Positions 32,907 to 42,000 of a DNA stretch of 64,000 nucleotides are shown one piece after another. This DNA is from an uncultured Adlercreutzia sp. (GTDB lineage: Bacteria > Actinomycetota > Coriobacteriia > Coriobacteriales > Eggerthellaceae): NCBI RefSeq assembly GCF_958431955.1, contig NZ_CAUASN010000011.1, positions 4,335-68,334 on the forward strand, written 5' to 3'. A model generated the notes under the pieces. The model was not told where the DNA came from. It worked only from the letters and a program-made list of their open reading frames with translations, and ran no database searches. A program made the translations under genes and the position numbers. Position 1 is the first letter of the stretch. Every line of letters begins with the position of its first letter.

Positions 32907-33455
32907 ATGGCAAGAGAGCATACGACGACCATAGCCCTTCCCGAGGAGCTGTTCGAGACCGCCGAGAGCCGTCACTTCGAGGGCGAGGCCGCCCTTGCCG
33001 AGCTTGCGGCCGGGGCCGACGCCTATCGTTTCGCCGGGCCGGTGGCCTGGTCGGTGGACGTGACGAACACCGGGGGCGCCCTGCTGGTGATGGGCACCGC
33101 GCGCGCGGCGGCCACGACGGCCTGCGCCCGCTGCCTGGAGGACGTGACTTACGATCTGGAAGGCGATATCGAGGGCTACTTCGTCATCGGCGGCGAGGAG
33201 GCTGAGGCTCCCGAGGATATGGAAGGCGACGAGTTCGACTACCTGTCCGAGAACCGCGTCATCGACCTGGTGCCCCTCATCGAGCAGGCGCTGTTGCTGG
33301 AGCTGCCGCTCGTGCCCTTGTGCGACGACGACTGCAAGGGCATCTGCCCGCGCTGCGGGGCGAACTTAAACGAGGGTGCCTGCTCCTGCGCCGAGGCCGC
33401 TCCGGACGCAGACGGCCCCTTCGCCGCCCTGCGGAACCTGAAGCTGGAGGACTAG
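32907..33455 (+). CDS. DUF177 (YceD-like) protein with Cys cluster
   Basis: 182 aa. The YceD family is normally encoded just before rpmF and linked to 23S rRNA and L32 accumulation. Conserved features are CARCLEDV near residues 72-79 and the C-terminal CDDDCKGICPRCGANLNEGACSC, a six-Cys motif able to bind zinc. The ATG at 32907 follows GAAGGTG. Unusually, rpmF is not adjacent: two transporter genes (33594-36434) separate them. Confidence 0.87.
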   Translation: MAREHTTTIALPEELFETAESRHFEGEAALAELAAGADAYRFAGPVAWSVDVTNTGGALLVMGTARAAATTACARCLEDVTYDLEGDIEGYFVIGGEEAEAPEDMEGDEFDYLSENRVIDLVPLIEQALLLELPLVPLCDDDCKGICPRCGANLNEGACSCAEAAPDADGPFAALRNLKLED

Positions 33456-33493
33456 GGCCCGCGCCGCGGCCGCGGCGCAACGGATCGGTAACG

Positions 33494-33530
33494 AAGGTCG
33501 GCGGGGTGGAAACGCTTCGCCGACCTTTTT
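33494..33530 (+). terminator. Rho-independent terminator after DUF177
   Basis: The AAGGTCGGCG ... CGCCGACCTT stem is followed by TTTCG. It isolates DUF177 from the downstream transporter genes. Confidence 0.85.
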
Positions 33531-33593
33531 CGTGAGAAAACCCTCCATGGCCTACAGTGGACGCGAGGAAACGATGCGGAGCGGAGGTGAGCC

Positions 33594-35024
33594 ATGGGCG
33601 TGCTGGACGGGCGGCAGGTGCTGCGCCACGGGGCCTTCGCCGTGCTCATGGGCGCGGTGGGCGCTGCGGCCTCCGTCGTGCTGTGCCTGGTCGTGAACGC
33701 GGCCTTCGGCCTTGCCGAGCGCATTCCCTGGCTCCTGTTCTGCCTCCCCCTGTTCGCCGTGGCGAGCCTCGCCCTGTACCAGTGGCATGGCGTTCCCCTG
33801 AACACCACCACCCGCCTGGTGGCCCGGCGCATCCGCGCTGATGAGGCCATTTCCCCCTGGCTCGCCCCCGACATCCTCGCCGGCACCGCCCTGTCGGTGC
33901 TCGGGGGCGCCTCGGTGGGCAAGGAGGCGGGCGCGCTGCACATGGGGGCCTCTTTGGGGCAGCTGCTGGGCCGCCCCTTCCGCCTGCGCTCGGTGTACCG
34001 CGCCGACGACGGGCGCGGGCAGGGGAGGGCCGGCATGAACGCCTACGCCGCGTCCATGGGCATGGCCTGCGCCTTCTCGGCGCTGTTCTTCGCGCCTCTG
34101 GGCTCGGCGGCCTTCGTGGTGGAGCTGACGGGGTACCGCCGGGAAGTGGTGCGGCATCTGCCGACGATCCTTCTGGGGTGCATCGTGGCCTGGACGGCCG
34201 CGAGCGCGGTGGGCATCGGGGACGTGATCCCCCAGGTGGCGCTGCCCGCCCTCAGCTGGCGCGTCGTGGGCGACTGCGTGCTCGTGGGGGTGGTGGCCGG
34301 CCTGGCCGGCGGCCTCTTCGGCAGCGCGATCGACCATGTGCAGCGCGCTACCGAGCACCTCAGGCGCAACTATTACCTGTGGGCGGTCCTCGGCGCCGCC
34401 CTGTTCGCCGCGCTCGTGGCGCTTTTCGGCTGGCAGGCCTTCGAGGGCACGGGAGGGCCGCTTCTGGCCGCTGCGCTGGACGGGAGGGTCGGCTCGTGGG
34501 ACTTCGCCGTGAAGGCCCTGCTCACCATCGTCTGCCTGGGCTTCTGGCTGCGCGGCGGCGAGATCATGCCCACGTTCACCATAGGCGCGCTCCTCGGGGC
34601 GAGCTGCACGGTCATGACCGGAGGGGACGCGCCGCTCTCGGCGGCGGTGGGGCTCGCGGCCTTCTTCTGCACCATGAGCCGCTGCCCCCTGGCCGCCTTC
34701 CTCATGGCCTGCGAGATCTTCGGGTTTGCCGGCGCGCCGGCGTTCGCCCTGGCCGTGGGGACGGCCTACCTCGTCGGTCACGGCGAGGGCTACTACGCCC
34801 TCGGCGCCACTTCCTTCGTGCGCGATCTGGCCCATCGGCGCCGCCCGCGCGCCGTCCGCGCATCCACATCGGACGCCCCTGCGCCCTCGACCGAGAGCGC
34901 CCCGCGCACGGCGGGGAAGCCCCGGGCGCATGACGTCGTCGGCAAGATCGTGGACGCGGGCCGCGCCGAGGCCGCCGAGGTGGAGGACGAATTGGAAATG
35001 CGGGGCGATAAGGCGGCGAAGTAG
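33594..35024 (+). CDS. ClC-family chloride channel/antiporter
   Basis: 476 aa with about ten to twelve hydrophobic helices. The second selectivity-filter region GGASVGKEAGALHMGASLGQ (about 103-122) corresponds to the GKEGP segment, with Ala replacing Pro. A C-terminal hydrophilic tail of about 60 residues (RRRPRAVRAS...) has no CBS domain. The usual gating Glu equivalent is the E of GKEAG. The substrate may be chloride or fluoride; I cannot tell. Together with the next gene it splits the DUF177-rpmF pair. Confidence 0.83.
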   Translation: MGVLDGRQVLRHGAFAVLMGAVGAAASVVLCLVVNAAFGLAERIPWLLFCLPLFAVASLALYQWHGVPLNTTTRLVARRIRADEAISPWLAPDILAGTALSVLGGASVGKEAGALHMGASLGQLLGRPFRLRSVYRADDGRGQGRAGMNAYAASMGMACAFSALFFAPLGSAAFVVELTGYRREVVRHLPTILLGCIVAWTAASAVGIGDVIPQVALPALSWRVVGDCVLVGVVAGLAGGLFGSAIDHVQRATEHLRRNYYLWAVLGAALFAALVALFGWQAFEGTGGPLLAAALDGRVGSWDFAVKALLTIVCLGFWLRGGEIMPTFTIGALLGASCTVMTGGDAPLSAAVGLAAFFCTMSRCPLAAFLMACEIFGFAGAPAFALAVGTAYLVGHGEGYYALGATSFVRDLAHRRRPRAVRASTSDAPAPSTESAPRTAGKPRAHDVVGKIVDAGRAEAAEVEDELEMRGDKAAK

Positions 35025-35066
35025 GGGTACAATGACCCCGTCACTTCTCGCTGAATAGGAGGCCCT

Positions 35067-36434
35067 ATGGAGCAGTTTCTCGAGCGCACCTTCAAGTTGG
35101 GGGAGCACGGCACCACGGTGAGGACCGAGGTGATGGCCGGCACCATCACGTTCCTCGCCATGGTCTACATCCTCGCCGTCAACCCCTCGATCCTGTCGGC
35201 GTCGGGCATGGAACCCGGCGCGGTGTTCACGGCCACGGCCATCTCGGCGGCGTTTGGCACGCTGTTTATGGCCTTCTACGCGAACTATCCCATCGCGCTC
35301 GCTAGCGGCATGGGCCTGAACGCCTATTTCGCCTACTCGGTGTGCGTGCCCATGGCCGAGCAGGGCATCCAGGATCCGTGGACCATCGCGCTCACGGCCG
35401 TGCTCGTCGAGGGCGTCATCTTCATCCTGCTCACCCTGTGCAAGTTCCGCGAGGCGCTCGTGAACGACGTGCCGAAGAACCTGAAGACCGGCATCGCCGT
35501 GGGCATCGGCCTGTTCATCGCGCTGGTGGGTCTGGAGAACGCCGGTGTGGTGGTGGGCAACGCCTCCACGCTGATCGATCTGGGGTCGTTCGCCACCCCG
35601 CAGGTGGCGCTTTCCGTCATCGGCCTGGTGGGCGTGGCCGTCATGTACCACTACCGCGTGCCCGGCTACATTCTGTGGGGCATTCTGGGCACTTGGGTGC
35701 TCGGCATCCTGGCGCAGCTGGCCGGCTGGTACACGGTGGACGCCGCGGCCGGCGCCGCCTCGCTCATCCCCGACTTCGCCAACGGCATCAACCTGCAGGC
35801 GCCCTACCTGTTCGCCTTCAACTTCGACTTCGCCCTGAACCACTTCGTGGACTTCGCCGTCATCGTGTTCGCCTTCCTGTTCGTCGACTTGTTCGACACC
35901 GCCGGCACGCTCATCGGCGTGGCCAGCAAGGGCGGCCTGCTCGACAAGGAGGGTCGCCTGCCGCGCGCCAAGGAGGCGCTCATGGCCGACGCCGTGGGCA
36001 CCGTGGTGGGCGCCTGCGTGGGCACCTCAACCACCACGAGCTACGTGGAGAGCAGCGCCGGCGTGGCCGCGGGCGGCCGCACGGGCCTCACGGCGCTCGT
36101 GACTGGCGTGCTGTTCATCGTGGCGCTCGTGTTCTCGCCGATCTTCTTGGCCATCCCGAGTTTTGCCACCATGCCCGCGCTCGTGTGGGTGGGCCTGCTC
36201 ATGATGTCCTCGGTCACCGAGATGGACTTCACGAAGGACGCCGCCGGTGCCGTGGGCGGCTTTCTCGCCATCATCATGATGCCGTTCACCTACTCCATCG
36301 CCAACGGCATCATGTTCGGCATCCTGGCCTTCGTCATCGTGCGCATCGCCCAGGGCCGCGCCAAGGACGTCCACTGGGTCATGTGGGTGGCCGCCGCCCT
36401 GTTCGCCCTCCGCATCCTCACGTTGGTGGTGTAG
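35067..36434 (+). CDS. NCS2/AzgA-type purine permease
   Basis: 455 aa, about 12-14 membrane segments. Family motifs are FLAMVYILAVNPSIL, MGLNAYFAYSV, DLFDTAGTLIGVA and GTSTTTSYVESSAGVAAGGRTGL. AzgA/PbuG members import hypoxanthine, guanine or adenine with protons. Import of purines would be consistent with the molybdenum hydroxylase further along only if that enzyme used purines, which is not shown. The ribosome-binding site is AGGAGG. Confidence 0.92.
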   Translation: MEQFLERTFKLGEHGTTVRTEVMAGTITFLAMVYILAVNPSILSASGMEPGAVFTATAISAAFGTLFMAFYANYPIALASGMGLNAYFAYSVCVPMAEQGIQDPWTIALTAVLVEGVIFILLTLCKFREALVNDVPKNLKTGIAVGIGLFIALVGLENAGVVVGNASTLIDLGSFATPQVALSVIGLVGVAVMYHYRVPGYILWGILGTWVLGILAQLAGWYTVDAAAGAASLIPDFANGINLQAPYLFAFNFDFALNHFVDFAVIVFAFLFVDLFDTAGTLIGVASKGGLLDKEGRLPRAKEALMADAVGTVVGACVGTSTTTSYVESSAGVAAGGRTGLTALVTGVLFIVALVFSPIFLAIPSFATMPALVWVGLLMMSSVTEMDFTKDAAGAVGGFLAIIMMPFTYSIANGIMFGILAFVIVRIAQGRAKDVHWVMWVAAALFALRILTLVV

Positions 36435-36450
36435 CGGAAGGGAAGGAGAA

Positions 36451-36584
36451 GGTGCGCGGGGCGGTCGGGGTGCCTCGCGCGCAGATTCCGCAGACTCGCG
36501 AAAAGGGGTGTATCATCGCTACACCCCTTTTCGCGAAAGCGAGGACTTGACCGAGCACGAGGCACCCCGACCGCCCCGCGCACC
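36451..36584 (-). repeat. Dispersed nested-palindrome element, copy E (27-bp perfect outer arms)
   Basis: The outer inverted repeat is perfect over 27 bases (36451-36477 with 36558-36584). The inner perfect 16-bp stem (CGCGAAAAGGGGTGTA, 36497-36512; partner 36520-36535) has its own sequence. The conserved core (minus strand AGTCCTCGCTTTCGCG...GTCTGCGGAATCTGCGCGC) sits between the two stems. It begins 16 bases after the purine permease stop. Confidence 0.88.
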
Positions 36585-36649
36585 GGAGGTGCTCGCGTCG
36601 TGGAGTTTGGAATTGCCGTGGCCGCTGGCGGATTCGGGGGAATTGCCCC

Positions 36650-36678
36650 TTGCGAGGGTCGGCGGCCTTTGGTAGCAT
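36650..36678 (+). promoter_or_regulatory. Sigma-70-type promoter of rpmF
   Basis: TTGCGA (36650-36655), 17-base spacer, TAGCAT (36673-36678), 72 bases before the rpmF ATG. This gives rpmF its own promoter despite separation from DUF177. Confidence 0.6.
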
Positions 36679-36750
36679 ATCAGATCGTGCGTTTACACAA
36701 GAAGTTGTTGACCGGCGCTGTTGCCGGCCGACTCTAGAAGGAGTAACGAG

Positions 36751-36930
36751 ATGGCAGTACCTAAGCGCAAAATGGGCCGTGCCCGCACCCATGCCCGTCG
36801 CAGCACCAACGACAAGATTTCGGCGCCCGCCCGTTCCGTGTGCCCGCAGTGCGGCGAAGTGAAGCTTCCCCACCGCGTGTGCGGCAACTGCGGCTTCTAC
36901 CGCGACCGCGAGGTCATCGAAGTCGATTAG
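36751..36930 (+). CDS. rpmF: 50S ribosomal protein L32, zinc-binding form
   Basis: 59 aa. It begins MAVPKRKMGRARTHARRS and has the zinc knuckle CPQCGEVKLPHRVCGNCGFY. The ATG at 36751 follows GAAGGAG, 8 bases upstream; the longer frame upstream lacks homology. Followed by plsX after 193 bases that contain a terminator-like hairpin and another start region. Confidence 0.97.
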   Translation: MAVPKRKMGRARTHARRSTNDKISAPARSVCPQCGEVKLPHRVCGNCGFYRDREVIEVD

Positions 36931-37011
36931 TTCCAGCTGTTGACGGTCACGGAAGGCGCGTTTCACCCCTTCCGTGATGTCGGCAAAGCCTCCTCGCATG
37001 CCAAGCTTCGC

Positions 37012-37037
37012 AAGCCTGGTTTGCCAGGGGGCTTTTT
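37012..37037 (+). terminator. Terminator-like hairpin after rpmF
   Basis: AAGCC-TGG and CCA-GGGGGCTT pair imperfectly, followed by a T-rich run (CTTTTTGG). An additional CACGGAAGG...CCTTCCGTG stem lies at 36950-36976. TATAGG at 37041-37046 just after it could be a -10 for plsX. Confidence 0.5.
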
Positions 37038-37123
37038 GGCTATAGGCATCGTGTCTCCGACCGTGTCCGCGCATGACGCGGGTAGGGCCGGAAACACCTT
37101 CTCACGTGCAAGGAGTAGTTTTC

Positions 37124-38173
37124 GTGGCAGAACCAGTAACTATCGCCGTCGACGCCATGGGAGGGGACTTCGGCCCCGACGTGGTGCTCGCCGGCGCGGC
37201 GCGGGCCCTTGGGGCCGACCCCGACCTGCATCTGGTGGTCGTGGGGCCGGCCGATGTGGTGGAGCCCTTCGCCGCCGCCCACGACCGCGCGGTCTCCCAG
37301 GCGGCCAGCGAGGTCATCGAGATGGGCGAGCACCCGGCCGCAGCCGTGCGCGCCAAGAAGGACTCGTCCATCGTGGTGGGCTGCCGCCTGGTGAAGGAGG
37401 GTGCGGCCGACGGCTTCTTCTCGGCCGGGTCCACCGGCGCCTGCCTGGCCGCCGCCACGCTCGTGGTGGGTCGCGTGAAGGGCGTGAAGCGCCCGGCCTT
37501 GGGCCAGGTGCTCCCGGCTTACGCGCGTCCGACCCTGCTCATCGACGTGGGGGCCAACGCCGACTGCAAGCCGGAGTACCTGGTGCAGTTCGCGCAGATG
37601 GGCGCGGTGTACATGGAGGCCATCATGGGGGTGGAAAACCCGCGGGTGGGCCTTCTGAACATCGGCTCCGAGGACACCAAGGGCGACGAGTTCGCCCAGA
37701 AGGCCCACGAGCTTCTGGCCGCCTCGGTGCCGCAGTTCTCGGGCAACTGCGAGGGCGGCAACCTCATGGCGGGCGATTTCGACGTGGTGGTCTGCGACGG
37801 GTTCACCGGCAACGTGTGCCTGAAGACCATCGAGGGCACCGCCAAGACCCTGTTCAAGTACGTGAAGGACGCGCTCATGTCCTCGCTGCCCTCGAAGCTG
37901 GGGGCGCTCCTCGTGAAGGGCGACCTGGCGCGCCTGAAGGGGAAGCTCTCGCCGGAGACCTACGGCGGCACCCCGCTGCTCGGCGTGAAGGGCGCCGTCA
38001 TCGTGGGCCACGGCTCCTCGAGCGAGACGGCCGTCGCCAACGGCATCGCCGTGGCAGCCACCACCGTGCGGGCGAACGTGGCCGGCGTCATTGCCGAGAC
38101 CGTGGCGCGCACGGCCAAGGCGGCCGGCGTGGGGGCCCGGGAAGGGGAGGCCGCGGCCTCGGATGCCCGATGA
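37124..38173 (+). CDS. plsX: Acyl-ACP:phosphate acyltransferase PlsX
   Basis: 349 aa from a GTG. Converts acyl-ACP to acyl-phosphate for PlsY. Motifs are IAVDAMGGDFGP at the N-terminus, SAGSTGACLA (about 106-115), DVGANADCKP and FSGNCEGGNLMAGDFDVVVCDGFTGN. AAGGAG lies about 9 bases upstream of the GTG; the earlier in-frame ATG at 37073 lacks a site. The Ala-rich C-terminus overlaps rnc by four bases. plsX-rnc-smc is a classic operon in Gram-positives. Confidence 0.95.
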   Translation: MAEPVTIAVDAMGGDFGPDVVLAGAARALGADPDLHLVVVGPADVVEPFAAAHDRAVSQAASEVIEMGEHPAAAVRAKKDSSIVVGCRLVKEGAADGFFSAGSTGACLAAATLVVGRVKGVKRPALGQVLPAYARPTLLIDVGANADCKPEYLVQFAQMGAVYMEAIMGVENPRVGLLNIGSEDTKGDEFAQKAHELLAASVPQFSGNCEGGNLMAGDFDVVVCDGFTGNVCLKTIEGTAKTLFKYVKDALMSSLPSKLGALLVKGDLARLKGKLSPETYGGTPLLGVKGAVIVGHGSSSETAVANGIAVAATTVRANVAGVIAETVARTAKAAGVGAREGEAAASDAR

Positions 38174-39039
38174 GCCTTACCGACGAGCAGCGCGTGAAGC
38201 TCGAGCGCGCCCAGGAGATCTTAGACTGGCGCTTCGAGAACACCCAGTACCTGCTTTCCGCCATCACCCACCCCTCGGCCACCGAGGGCCGCGCCGTGAA
38301 GTTCTCCTACGAGCGCCTGGAGTTCCTCGGCGATTCCATTCTGGGGGCGCTCGTGGCCAACGAGGCCTTCCACCGCTTCCCCGAGCTGGACGAGGGCGGC
38401 CTCACGCGCATCAAGGTGGCCCTCGTGTCGGGCGCGAGCCTGTCGGAGGTGGCCGAGAAGCTCGGGTTCGCCGACATTATCGTGTTCGGGTCCTCCGAGA
38501 CCGGCACCGGCCGGCGCGGGCTGCACTCGGCGCTCGAGAACGTCTACGAGGCCGTGGTGGCCGCCCTGTATTTGGACGGCGGGGTGGACGTGGCCGGTGC
38601 CTTTGTGGAGCGCACTCTCATCCCGAAAATGTCGCTGTCGTTGGCCCGCGAGCCCGAGAACCCCAAGAGCGCCCTGCAGGAGAAGCTGCAGGAGGGCGGC
38701 ATCACGCCCACCTACAAGCTCGTGGAGACCCAGGGGCCGCCCCACGACCGCACCTTCGTCGCCCAGGTGTACGCCGGCGACAAGGGGCTTGCCCGCGGGG
38801 TGGGCCGCACGAAGAAGGAGGCCGAGAGCCAGGCGGCGAAGTCCACCCTGGCGCGCCTGTCGGAGTTCTTCGGCATCGGGCTTTCCGACGAGCAGCAGGC
38901 CGAGAAGGCCGCCGAGAAGGCCGCGCGGGCCGAGGAGAAGGCCGCCACGCGCGCCGCCAAGGCCGCCGAGCGCGAGGCCGCCGCCCAGGCCAAGGCCGCC
39001 GCCAAGGCCGAGCGCGCCGCCAAGAGGAAGCAGGACTAA
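38170..39039 (+). CDS. rnc: Ribonuclease III
   Basis: 289 aa. Cleaves double-stranded RNA in rRNA and mRNA processing. The catalytic signature YERLEFLGDSILGALV is at about 42-57, with NVYEAVVAALYLDGG (about 124-138). A dsRNA-binding domain follows at about 165-235 (PKSALQEKLQEGG...GRTKKEAESQAAKSTL). The last 50-60 residues are an Ala/Lys/Glu-rich low-complexity tail, longer than in E. coli. Such an enzyme could process the long palindromic RNA elements in this window. It overlaps plsX by four bases. Confidence 0.95.
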   Translation: MSLTDEQRVKLERAQEILDWRFENTQYLLSAITHPSATEGRAVKFSYERLEFLGDSILGALVANEAFHRFPELDEGGLTRIKVALVSGASLSEVAEKLGFADIIVFGSSETGTGRRGLHSALENVYEAVVAALYLDGGVDVAGAFVERTLIPKMSLSLAREPENPKSALQEKLQEGGITPTYKLVETQGPPHDRTFVAQVYAGDKGLARGVGRTKKEAESQAAKSTLARLSEFFGIGLSDEQQAEKAAEKAARAEEKAATRAAKAAEREAAAQAKAAAKAERAAKRKQD

Positions 39040-39045
39040 GCGCCC

Positions 39046-42000
39046 ATGTACCTGAAATCTCTCGTATTGAAGGGCTTCAAGTCCTTCGCCGACCGCAGCG
39101 TGCTGTCCATGGAGCCGGGCATCACGGCTATCGTGGGCCCCAACGGCTCCGGCAAGTCGAACATCTCCGACGCTGTTCTGTGGGTGCTCGGCGAGCGCAA
39201 CGCGAAGAACCTGCGCGGCCAGGCCATGGAAGACGTCATCTTCGCCGGCTCGTCGGGCCGCGGCGGGGCGGGGCTGGCTGAGGTGGACCTCGTGCTGGAC
39301 AACTCCGACGGCACGCTGCCGGTCGATTACAACGAGGTGGCCATCACCCGCCGCATGTACCGCAACGGCGAGAGCGAGTACCTCATCAACGGCACCGTGG
39401 CGCGCCGCATGGACGTGCTTGACATTCTGCACGACTCCGGCCTGGGCACGGGCACCCATTCCATCATCTCCCAGGGCTCGCTGGATTCCATCCTCCAGAG
39501 CAAGCCGGAGGACCGCCGCGCGCTCATCGAGGAGGCCGCCGGCGTGCTGAAGCACAAGCAGCGCAAGGCCAAAAGCGAGCGCAAGCTGGCGAACATGGAC
39601 CAGCATCTCCTGCGCGCTCGCGACGTGGTGGGGGAGGTGGCCCGTCAGCTGGGACCTTTGGAGCGCAAGGCGAAGAAGGCCCGCACCTACCAGGAGCTCG
39701 CCGTGCAGCAGGCCGACCTCTCGCTGCGCATCGCCGTGGACGATCTGCGCCAGCTGCAGGGGGAGTGGGACGCCTCCCAGAAGCGCGAAGCCGAGCTGAC
39801 CGCGCAGATGGAGGAGCGGCGCGGCGCCATCGAGGCGGCCGAGGCCGAGGTGGAGGCCCTGCAGGAGCGCATCCGCCAGGAGACGGTGGACGCCGGCGAC
39901 CTGTCGCGGCGCCATCGGGCGGCCGCGGCGGCCGTGGAGCGCTTCGACTCCACCACCATGATGCTGCGCGAGCGGCGCCGCGCGGCGCTCGCCCGCGCCG
40001 GCGAGCTGGAGCTTTCCCTGGAAGCGAACCGCGTGAAGGCCGACGAGGCCGCCGCCGAGCTGGAGCGCGCCACGGCGCTGTTCGACGAGGCCGCCGGCGA
40101 GCGCGAGGCGGCCGAGAAGAAGGTGTCGGACCTGGACTGCGTCTACCGCGATCTGGGCAGCCGCCGCGGGGCGCTGGAGCGGGAGCTGTCGGCCATCGCG
40201 AAGGACAACGAGAAGATGTCGGGGTCTGTCGAGGCGGCCCGGCGCAAGCACGCCGAGAACACCGAGGCCCTCACCCACGGCCTGGCCCACGTGCAGGTGA
40301 TCGAGAGCCACGCCGCCGAGCTTTCTCTGGAGCTTGCCCGCGTGCAGGGCGAGGCCGAGGAGGCGGCTGCCGCAGCTGCCGAGGCCGACGGCGCGCTTTC
40401 CGCGCTCGTGGCCGACGAGTCGGCGGCCCGCCAGGCCGTCGGCGCCGCCGTGCAGTCGCGCGACGCGGCCCGGGCGGCCCTCGATGAGGCGCGGGACACC
40501 CACCGCGCCCTCACGGTGGAGATAGCCACCCTCGAGGAGGTGGAGCGCACGAGCGCCGCCTCGGCCGGCGAGGCCCGGGCGTGGCTCGTGGAGCACGGCC
40601 ACGAGCTGGCCGGCATCGGCGAGCCGCTCTCGCACATCGTCCAAGCGGCCCCGGGCTTCGAGGGGCTTGTGGAGACGCTGCTCGGCGCCGACGTGACCAC
40701 GCTGCTCGTCGAGGACGCGGCGGTGGTGGAGGCTGTGGCGGCCCGCCTGGCCGAGGCCGGCGCCGAGGGCGAGGTGGCCTTCCTGCTGCGCGACGACGCC
40801 GCGCGCCCCGGTGCTCGCGCCGAGGGCTGGCGGCCCCCGGCCGGCGTCGAGGGCACCCCGCTTCTGTCCGAGCTCTCCTTCCCCGAGGCCGACCGCGCGG
40901 CGGTGGAGGCGCTTCTGGGCGATGTGGTGGTGTGCCCGAGCCTGGACGCGGCGCTTGCGGCTCATGCCGCCGATGCGCTGGCCCTGCGCTTCGTGACCGG
41001 CGACGGGTCGGTGGTCTGGCCCTCCGGCAAGGTGTCGGTGGGCGGCTCGGTGGTGGACGAGGGCACCGGCGCCCTGGCGCGCCATCGCCGCCTGGAGAGC
41101 CTGCGCGCCCAGCTTCAGGCCGCCCAGGAGGCCGTAGCCAAGGCCGAGGAGGCCCACCGCCTGGCCGAGGAGGCCCTGCGCCACGCCCAGGCCACGAGCC
41201 TGGAGCTGTCCCAGTCGCTCGCGGCCCTGCGCGGCCGCGCCGAGGCCGCCCGCGCCGCCGCCGACGCGGCCGCCGAGAAGCTCACGGCCTGCCGGCGCGA
41301 GCTGGAGGGCGTGGAGCGTCAGCGCGCCGAGGCCGAGGCGGTCATCTCCAAGGCCCGGCCCAACGTGGAGTCCTTCGAGGCCCAGATCGCCGAGCTGGAG
41401 GAGAAGATGGCCGCGGCCAAGGAGCGCACGGCGGCCCTTCAGGAGGAGCTCGCGCCCCTGCGCCGCGAGGCCCACCGCACCTCCGACGCCCTGTCCGAGG
41501 CGAAGCTCGCCGCCGCCACGCTTGTGGAGCGGGTGACCTACGCCGAGCGCGTGCGCGACGCCCGCGCCCGTGACCTCGAGTCGCTTGCCGCCGCCTCGGC
41601 CGAGGCGGCCTCCCTCCTGCAGGTGAAGACCGTGTCCGCCGCGCGCTTGGAGCCGCTGCTCGCCCTGTTCGACGAGCTCGTGGCCGCCGCGCAGCGCTGG
41701 ACGCGCGCCCTGGAGGAGCAGACCGCCGCCGCCCAGGATTCCTCCACGGGTCTGCACGCGTCGGTGACCGAGGCCCGCCAGCGGGCCCACGAGGCCCACG
41801 CGGCCTTCGACGCCGTCACCGAGCGGCTCTCCGAGGCCCGGGTGCAGAAGGGCCGTTTGGAGCTGCAGGTGGAGGCGGCGGTGAACCACATCGCCCAGGA
41901 TTGCAAGACACCGCTGGAGACGGCGCTCGCGCTGCCGCCTCTGGAGGGGCGCGCCGAGGTGGAGGACGAGCTGTTCCGCATCAACCGCCGCATCGCGAAC

